Shown piece after piece: positions 6,547-10,642 of a DNA stretch of 10,642 bases. The stretch spans positions 1-10,642 of the forward strand of contig JAHWJN010000020.1 of NCBI GenBank assembly GCA_019348395.1, written 5' to 3'. The translations under genes were made by a program, and so were the position numbers. This stretch comes from Chloroflexota bacterium (GTDB lineage Bacteria > Chloroflexota > Limnocylindria > QHBO01). The notes under the pieces were generated by a model. The model searched no databases, was not told the origin of the DNA, and worked only from the letters and a program-made list of their open reading frames with translations. The first letter of the stretch is position 1. Every line of letters begins with the position of its first letter.

Positions 6547-7348
6547 CGGGCATCGCCGGCGCCAGCACGCGGCGACCGTCTGGTGTGATCGCCTCCTCGA
6601 TCGTGACGCCGAAGGCGCTGCGGGCCAGCTCGGGATCGATCACCCGATCGCCCCTTCCCGCCGGCCCCAGGCGGCCGTCTCGCAGCAGGAGGACACGGTC
6701 GGCCAGGCCCGCGGCCAGGTTCAGATCGTGCAGCACGGCGATCACCGTCAACCGGCGTGCGACGCGGAGCCGGCGGAGAAGCTGCACCAGTCCGAGCTGA
6801 TGCGAGAGGTCGAGGTGCAGGGTCGGCTCGTCGAGGAGCAGCAGTCGCGGCTCCTGGGCGAGGGCGAGCGCCAGCAGGACGCGCTGCCGCTCACCGCCGG
6901 ACAGCTCCCGTACCGGGCGTGCGGCCAGCTCCTCCGCGTCGGCGTCGCGCAGGGCAGCGGCCACGGCACGCTCGTCGTCCGCGTCGGCGCCGAAGGCGCG
7001 GGTCGCGTGCGGGATGCGCCCGAGGTTGACCACCTCCGAGACGCGGAAGCCGTCCGGCAGCTCGGTGGTCTGCGGCAGCACCGCGACGCTTCGCGCCAGG
7101 TCGTGGCGAGACCAACCAGCCAGGGCACGACCGAAGAGCTCGATCTGCCCCGCGCGCGGCGGGAGCACGCCGGCCACCACCCGAAGAAGCGTCGTCTTGC
7201 CGCTCCCGTTCGGGCCGAGCAGCACGACGAGCTCGCCTGCGGAGACGTCGAGGTCGACGCCGTCGAGCACGGAGCGGTCGCCGGCGGCCCCACGGTAGCC
7301 GGCTGCCACGCCTCGCAGGCGAATCGCCGGAACGTGATCAGCGGCCAT
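6500..7348 (-). CDS. btuD: Cobalamin-type ABC transporter ATP-binding protein (BtuD-like)
   Basis: 282 aa. It hydrolyses ATP on the cytoplasmic side to drive the BtuC permease. All ATPase motifs are intact: Walker A GPNGSGKT (45-52), Q-loop Q93, signature LSGGERQR (149-156), Walker B LLLLDEPT (169-176), H-loop H207 in VLHDLN. VVLLGPNGSGKTTLLRVVAG and the LPQTTELPDGFRVSEVVNLG block are typical of the FecE/BtuD group that serves vitamin B12, heme and siderophore systems. Cobalamin is chosen because a cobalamin riboswitch leads the operon. ATG at 7348 overlaps the permease stop by 11 nt. Only a weak GGTGG lies just upstream, so reinitiation is likely. The C-terminal about 50 residues after the ATPase core are a usual extension in this group. 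The 3' end overlaps the opposite-strand AI-2E gene by 47 bp. Confidence 0.94.
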   Translation of the reverse strand: MAADHVPAIRLRGVAAGYRGAAGDRSVLDGVDLDVSAGELVVLLGPNGSGKTTLLRVVAGVLPPRAGQIELFGRALAGWSRHDLARSVAVLPQTTELPDGFRVSEVVNLGRIPHATRAFGADADDERAVAAALRDADAEELAARPVRELSGGERQRVLLALALAQEPRLLLLDEPTLHLDLSHQLGLVQLLRRLRVARRLTVIAVLHDLNLAAGLADRVLLLRDGRLGPAGRGDRVIDPELARSAFGVTIEEAITPDGRRVLAPAMPVRTGLLQDLPPADPS

Positions 7349-8414
7349 GCGCCACCAGCGATCGGCGGAGGAGCCAGAGGAAGAACGGCGCGCCGATGAG
7401 CGCGGTGACGACGCCCACCGGGATGCCGCCCGCCAGTCGTGCGCCGAGATCGGCCAGGACGAGCAGCGCCGCCCCGTACAGCATCGACGCCGGCAACAGG
7501 AGCCGGTGGTCCGGCCCGAACGCGAGCCGCAGCAGGTGCGGCACCACGAGGCCGACGAAGCCGATCGTCCCGGAGATGGCGACGCCGGCCGAGGTCGCCA
7601 GCGCGCCGAGCCCCGCGAGGATCCGCTTCTCCCGCTCCAGGTCGACACCGAGATGCGCCGCGGCCTGCTCCCCGAGCAGCAGCGCATTGAGCCGACGCCA
7701 GCGAAGGAGCAGGAGCGTGAAGCTCACGATGATGAGCGGGGCGGCGATCGCGAGCCGCGGCCACGATGCACCGGCCAGCGAGCCGAGCAGCCACGCCACC
7801 ACCGCGGTCAGGCGATCGCCCGACAGGAACATGAGCAGCGCCACGCCCGCTGCCAGCAGCGACGAGATCGCGTAGCCGGCCAGCAACAGGGCGATGACCG
7901 GGGTCCCTGAGCGACCGTGCGCGACCGTGAAGACGACCGCCACCGTGGTCAACGCGCCGACGAAGGCGAAGAGCTGCACAAGGCCGATGCCGAGCCATGC
8001 CCCGATGGCGAGCGGCAGGATCGCCGGCAGGAGCAGCGCGGAGACTGCGCCGAACGACGCGCCCGCCGCCGTGCCGATGATGTACGGGTCCGCCAGTGGG
8101 TTGCGCAGGAGCGCCTGGAAGACCGTGCCCGCGCAGGCGAGGCCCGCGCCCACGACCATGCCGCCCACGATCCGTGGCAGCCGCAGCTCCCACAGGATCG
8201 TCTCGGACGACGACGGCCAGCTCACCGAGCCGATGCCGAACAGCCGATACGCCAGGATTCCCGCCGCCTCCGCCGGTCCCACCCCTGCGGTGCCCAGGGC
8301 CGCAGCTGCCAGCGACACGGCGAGGAGCACGACGGCGCCCGCGGTCAGGACGATGGTCGTCCGCCCGATGCTCGGCCCCAGGACAAGCTGGCGAACGGCC
8401 GGGGTTGCGCTCAC
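7338..8414 (-). CDS. btuC: Cobalamin-type ABC transporter permease (BtuC/FecCD family)
   Basis: 358 aa, about ten membrane helices, expected to act as a homodimer with two BtuD and one BtuF. Family motifs: RLPRIVGGMVVGAGLACAGT (78-97) continuing to QALLRNPLADPYIIG (100-114), LLLAGYAIS (176-184), the coupling-helix motif GEQAAAHLGV (248-257) that touches the ATPase, GTIGFVGLVVPHLLRL (282-297), and PVGVVTALIGAPFFLWLL (332-349). GTG at 8414 overlaps the btuF stop (GTGA) and has GAGGA 6 nt upstream, so the two are translationally coupled. The first about 20 residues are cytoplasmic and lack a signal peptide. FecCD permeases also carry heme and iron-siderophores; the upstream riboswitch is the evidence for cobalamin. 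Confidence 0.95.
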   Translation of the reverse strand: MSATPAVRQLVLGPSIGRTTIVLTAGAVVLLAVSLAAAALGTAGVGPAEAAGILAYRLFGIGSVSWPSSSETILWELRLPRIVGGMVVGAGLACAGTVFQALLRNPLADPYIIGTAAGASFGAVSALLLPAILPLAIGAWLGIGLVQLFAFVGALTTVAVVFTVAHGRSGTPVIALLLAGYAISSLLAAGVALLMFLSGDRLTAVVAWLLGSLAGASWPRLAIAAPLIIVSFTLLLLRWRRLNALLLGEQAAAHLGVDLEREKRILAGLGALATSAGVAISGTIGFVGLVVPHLLRLAFGPDHRLLLPASMLYGAALLVLADLGARLAGGIPVGVVTALIGAPFFLWLLRRSLVAHGR

Positions 8415-9403
8415 CGGGTGTCCTCGAAGCGATCCGGATGGATGGCACGGGCCAGCGCCTCGAGCCCGTCGACGATCCTCGGCCCCGGACGGGTGGTGAC
8501 GATGTCCTCGAGGTACGGCACCACTCGACCATCGCGGACCGCGCGCAGGTCGCTCCAGCCGGCACGTCCCGCCACCGTGTCGAGCGCCTCCTGCGCATCG
8601 GCCAGGCTGGGGTCGTAGGAGGCGGCCCCGAGCAGGATGAGCTCCGGGTCGGCCGCCACCAGCTCTTCCGGAGCGAGCAGGCCCTGCGCGTCTCCGGTCA
8701 GTGGCTCCGCACCCGCGAGCTCGAGCAGGGAGGCCAGGAACGACCCCTCGCCGGCGGTATAGGTCGTGCCCTCGGCGTGGAAGACCTCGTACAGGGTCAG
8801 CGGACGCTCGACGCCGTCGACGGCGGCGGTGATCTCGGCCACGCGGTCGCGCATCCCGGCGACCAGCCCGTCCGCCGCCTCGTCCCGGCCGAGCGCGGCG
8901 GCGACGAGCTCGATGTCGGCATAGATCTCGTCGAGCGTTTCCGGATACAGGACGAGGATCGTCAGATCCAGCTCCTCGAGCTGCTCGATCACCGATGACG
9001 GGGTCAGCTCGTTGCCGGCGGCGAGGACGAGATCCGGTTCGGCGGCGACGACCCGCTCCACGTCCACCGCGGCCGCGATCACGACATCATCGACCTCGGC
9101 GACCTCGGGCGGGTAGTCGTCGAAGTCGGTCACCCCGACGAGCAGGTCGCACGCGTCCAGGGCGCAGACGATCTCGGTATTCGACGGAGCGAGGCTGACG
9201 ATCCGCTCCGGTGCGGATTCGAGCACGACCTGGCGGCCGGCGTCGTCGGTCAGGGTGAGCGGATACGCGGACTCGGGCTCGGTGGGCGACTCGGTCGCGG
9301 TCGGTGCGGCGGTGCCCGATGTCGGAGCGGCGACGGGACTCGCGCAGGCCGCCAGCGCCAGGCACATGGGGACGAGAAAGACGAGAGGACGATACGGAGC
9401 CAT
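8411..9403 (-). CDS. btuF: Cobalamin-binding lipoprotein of ABC transporter (BtuF-like)
   Basis: 330 aa. Starts at ATG 9403 with a lipoprotein signal: MAPYRPLVFLVPMCLALAAC, lipobox LAAC with the lipid-modified cysteine at 20. A Thr/Pro/Ser/Glu-rich linker follows (21-46), typical of surface lipoproteins tethered to the cytoplasmic membrane. The periplasmic-binding fold of the Fe/B12 group (PF01497-type) covers about 49-325: APERIVSLAPSNTEIVCALD (64-83, E77 is where BtuF-type proteins carry a Glu for docking to BtuC), LLVGVTDFDDYPPEV (87-101), VVAAEPDLVLAAGN (118-131), and YLEDIVTTRPGPRIVDGLEA (297-316). The gene is first in the btuF-btuC-btuD unit, directly after a cobalamin riboswitch, which argues for a cobalamin or cobinamide ligand over heme or siderophore. 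The ribosome site is poor (AAGGGA 12 nt upstream). Confidence 0.94.
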   Translation of the reverse strand: MAPYRPLVFLVPMCLALAACASPVAAPTSGTAAPTATESPTEPESAYPLTLTDDAGRQVVLESAPERIVSLAPSNTEIVCALDACDLLVGVTDFDDYPPEVAEVDDVVIAAAVDVERVVAAEPDLVLAAGNELTPSSVIEQLEELDLTILVLYPETLDEIYADIELVAAALGRDEAADGLVAGMRDRVAEITAAVDGVERPLTLYEVFHAEGTTYTAGEGSFLASLLELAGAEPLTGDAQGLLAPEELVAADPELILLGAASYDPSLADAQEALDTVAGRAGWSDLRAVRDGRVVPYLEDIVTTRPGPRIVDGLEALARAIHPDRFEDTR

Positions 9404-9438
9404 GGGTGATGCCGTTCCCTTTCACGCGAGGGTGGTGA

Positions 9439-9580
9439 CATCGCGACCTGGCTGGTCGACCTGGCTCCCGCCCCCGAATCGGCTCGAATCGGGGCGCGGA
9501 TACAGTAGCGGGACTGCGCCGGCCTCTCACCGGCTTCGCCATTTACCCGTCCGCCTTTCGGGGACGGCACCTGTCGCTGC
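9439..9580 (-). promoter_or_regulatory. Cobalamin riboswitch (B12 element) upstream of btuF
   Basis: Reading the minus strand, the conserved parts occur in order: ACAGGTGCCGTC near the 5' end (9574-9563); GGGTAAATGG and GAAGCC; the hairpin GCCGGTGAGAGGCCGGC (9534-9518); the invariant CCCGCTACTGT (9512-9502); a variable stem (9496-9489 paired with 9477-9469); and the B12 box AGCCAGGTCGACCAGCC (from 9466). These are the hallmarks of the adenosyl/aqua-cobalamin-binding family. In known cases, bound cobalamin turns off downstream transport or synthesis genes. The start codon of btuF lies about 36 nt beyond the end. I see no U-tract terminator, so control of translation is more likely than termination, though that is an inference. 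The AGCCAGGTCG core of the B12 box is repeated at 9453-9444. Confidence 0.95.
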
Positions 9581-9599
9581 GTCTTTGGTTGGTCGGCCG

Positions 9600-9605
9600 A
9601 TCCTA
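9600..9605 (-). promoter_or_regulatory. Candidate -10 element for the riboswitch-btuFCD transcript
   Basis: TAGGAT on the minus strand matches four of six bases of TATAAT. Transcription would start about 7 nt downstream, near 9593, just before the conserved riboswitch sequence, which is where a promoter is expected. No good -35 hexamer is seen at 16-18 nt, so this is position-based support only. Confidence 0.35.
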
Positions 9606-9619
9606 CCACCGCGGAGTGA

Positions 9620-9640
9620 TCGGTCGGTGACGCCGACCGA
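9620..9640. repeat. Perfect 8-bp inverted repeat upstream of the riboswitch
   Basis: TCGGTCGG and CCGACCGA flank a 5-nt loop (TGACG on the plus strand). It lies 30 nt after the SWIM gene stop and about 15 nt before the candidate -10 of the btuFCD unit. It has no T-tract, so it is at best a weak factor-independent terminator; an operator overlapping the -35 area is the other reading. Confidence 0.5.
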
Positions 9641-9670
9641 ACGGGGCCGAGCGACGAGGCTCGGGCGAGG

Positions 9671-9964
9671 TCAGGCCGGGACGGCCTCCTCCTCGCTCGC
9701 TTCGACGTGGTGGTAGAGCGGGGTCTCGCGGGCCGCGTCGGTGAGCATGGGGTCAAGCATCTTCTGCATCGCCAGCGTGTGGGTGCATCCGCCGGCGGTC
9801 TCGAAGAGGTGGCAGTCGCAGTGCCATCGATCGGCATCCAGGGTGACGGTGTGCGTGCCGTTGTCCCCGGCGAAGCTCGCGCCGAAGGAAGAGAACGTCA
9901 CGCGGTCAGGCTCGTGTGCGTAGCGCATCGCCTTCTCGACCTTGCCGATCATGCTCGATTGCAC
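9671..9964 (-). CDS. Small SWIM zinc-finger domain protein
   Basis: 97 aa. The SWIM zinc motif CxC-x8-CxH is complete: C49, C51, C60 and H62 in WHCDCHLFETAGGCTHTLAM. The N-terminal part (IGKVEKAMRYAHEPDRVTF, 6-24) and the strand-rich section (FAGDNGTHTVTLDADRW, 31-47) form the sheet that leads into the finger; a short acidic tail (ASEEEAVPA) ends it. SWIM domains bind DNA or protein, and the role of stand-alone small ones is unknown. GTG at 9964 is chosen because GGAGGT lies 9 nt upstream; an ATG at 9952 would lose the site. The gene starts 38 nt after the isomerase gene and is probably co-transcribed with it. No link to sugar-phosphate chemistry is visible in the protein itself. Confidence 0.85.
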   Translation of the reverse strand: MQSSMIGKVEKAMRYAHEPDRVTFSSFGASFAGDNGTHTVTLDADRWHCDCHLFETAGGCTHTLAMQKMLDPMLTDAARETPLYHHVEASEEEAVPA

Positions 9965-9981
9965 GTCGCGGTTACCTCCAT

Positions 9982-9999
9982 GGCGCCGTCACCGGCGCC
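9982..9999. repeat. GGCGCC inverted repeat between isomerase and SWIM genes
   Basis: Two GGCGCC hexamers flank a 6-nt loop (GTCACC on the plus strand). The hairpin sits 3 nt after the isomerase stop and 2 nt before the GGAGGT ribosome site of the SWIM gene. It has no T-tract. It could tune translation of the SWIM gene or protect the message end. Confidence 0.4.
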
Positions 10000-10002
10000 C
10001 TA

Positions 10003-10642
10003 CTACGTGGCGCCCGTCGGGTCGCTTCCGGTGGCCCTGGCGAGCCGCTCCTTGAGCATCGCCAACAGTGTAACCGGGGTCGGGTCGGTCTGATAGAGGA
10101 TCGCGAGATACACGCTCACCAGGTCACCGTACGACACCGTCCAGAGGACGCGGGCGAGCGGCGACGGTCCCTCGGCATGCACCTCCGAGCGGTTCGTTGC
10201 CCGCTCGCCGAGCAGCTCCTCCACCACGCGGTAGCGTTCCGCGATCTCACGCGGCTCGTCGGGGGCGCGCAGCTGGACCACGTAGAGCCCGTCGGAGAGC
10301 TCCCGGGGGTTGAGGCTTCCCTCGATCGCGTTGTGGTTGGCCTCCGGCATCGGCTCGAAGGCCGCCCAGGCCTTCGCGTTCTCGTTGAACTGGGTCTTCC
10401 AGCGGCGGGCGACCGCGCTCATCGGCCCATGGCCGTAGATGATCGGGATGCGTCCGAACATCGCCCAGGCGAGCTGCTTGGCCGGGTTCTCATCGGTCGG
10501 GACCGACGGGCCGCAGCGCCCGTGGAGCTCCTCGAGCGCGGCGGCCGCCGGACCGATCTCATCAGGGTCATCCACCAGGCCGATCCGCCCCAGCAGCTCG
10601 TGGAGGATGCCGACCCCATAGCCGACCGCGGCGCGCGGCTGA
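10003..10642 (-). CDS. Bifunctional phosphoglucose/phosphomannose isomerase, C-terminal part
   Basis: Cut by the right edge; the frame is open to the edge (visible fragment 212 residues, starting QPRAAVGYGVGILHELLGRI). The enzyme interconverts fructose 6-phosphate with glucose 6-phosphate and mannose 6-phosphate in the cytoplasm. The second SIS domain is visible: FGRIPIIYGHGPMSAVARRW (fragment residues 62-81), then QFNENAKAW with Glu87 and PEANHN with His103. This Glu and His are 16 residues apart, the same spacing as the catalytic Glu203/His219 that I recall for the Pyrobaculum enzyme. The C-terminal block YLAILYQTDPTPVTLLAMLK (178-197) closes the family fold. A GTG at 10575 could be misread as the start, but conserved sequence continues upstream of it. 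The N-terminal SIS domain is outside the window. The stop is followed by the SWIM gene. Confidence 0.92.
   Translation of the reverse strand, partial: QPRAAVGYGVGILHELLGRIGLVDDPDEIGPAAAALEELHGRCGPSVPTDENPAKQLAWAMFGRIPIIYGHGPMSAVARRWKTQFNENAKAWAAFEPMPEANHNAIEGSLNPRELSDGLYVVQLRAPDEPREIAERYRVVEELLGERATNRSEVHAEGPSPLARVLWTVSYGDLVSVYLAILYQTDPTPVTLLAMLKERLARATGSDPTGAT

Noticed and set aside
6748..8598. Long minus-strand open frame (616 codons) across btuF/btuC/btuD
   Set aside because: Shadow frame of the importer genes; Arg/Ala/Gly-rich, no recognisable fold, while the overlapping frames carry intact motifs.
9400..9442. Rho-independent terminator as the riboswitch expression platform
   Set aside because: A CGCGA/TCGCG stem can be drawn, but no run of U follows it before the btuF start; translational control fits better.
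9620..9640. Intrinsic terminator after the SWIM gene
   Set aside because: The stem is good but there is no T-tract on the minus strand, so it is recorded only as an inverted repeat.
1..10642. CRISPR array, transposon, tRNA/rRNA, phage genes or a new defence system
   Set aside because: No spaced repeats, transposase, integrase, tRNA fold or rRNA sequence seen. Nearly all genes belong to known housekeeping or transport families.

Overview
The window is a compact, very GC-rich stretch of bacterial chromosome holding housekeeping and transport genes. Genes often overlap by 4 bp (ATGA or GTGA), GTG and TTG starts are used, and third codon positions are almost all G or C. Gene content and the style of several proteins suggest a Chloroflexota bacterium, perhaps of the Limnocylindria type. 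The cues are the small SWIM zinc-finger protein beside an archaeal-type PGI/PMI, and the ECF sigma factor paired with a small one-helix membrane protein. The phylum is inferred, not proven.

Left block (1-4183, all minus strand; transcription order birA, ECF sigma factor, small membrane protein, accD, accA, accB). It joins biotin protein ligase to the carboxyltransferase subunits and the biotin carrier of acetyl-CoA carboxylase. The ligase would attach biotin to AccB, and AccA/AccD would move the carboxyl group from biotin to acetyl-CoA to make malonyl-CoA for fatty-acid synthesis. A sigma factor and its likely partner sit between the ligase and the carboxylase genes. The carrier gene runs off the left edge, and no accC is seen.

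Middle block (4246-6546, plus strand). trpS (tryptophanyl-tRNA synthetase) starts divergently from birA across a gap of 62 bp. An AI-2E-family membrane protein follows 6 bp after trpS. The divergent gap carries a -10-like element on each strand so close to the start codons that trpS, and possibly birA, may be leaderless.

Right block (6500-10642, minus strand). A clear cobalamin riboswitch (about 9439-9580) leads a complete vitamin B12-type ABC importer: lipoprotein BtuF, permease BtuC, ATPase BtuD. The 3' end of btuD overlaps the convergent AI-2E gene by 47 bp. Upstream lie a small SWIM zinc-finger protein and the C-terminal part of a bifunctional phosphoglucose/phosphomannose isomerase that runs off the right edge.

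There is no gene-free stretch over 300 bp. The longest gap (9404-9670) is filled by the riboswitch and its upstream region. I see no mobile element, CRISPR array, tRNA or rRNA, and nothing that I can honestly call a new system. The most interesting points are the sigma factor and membrane protein pair inside the biotin/acetyl-CoA carboxylase cluster, the riboswitch-controlled importer with a duplicated B12-box core, and the compact divergent trpS/birA promoter region.
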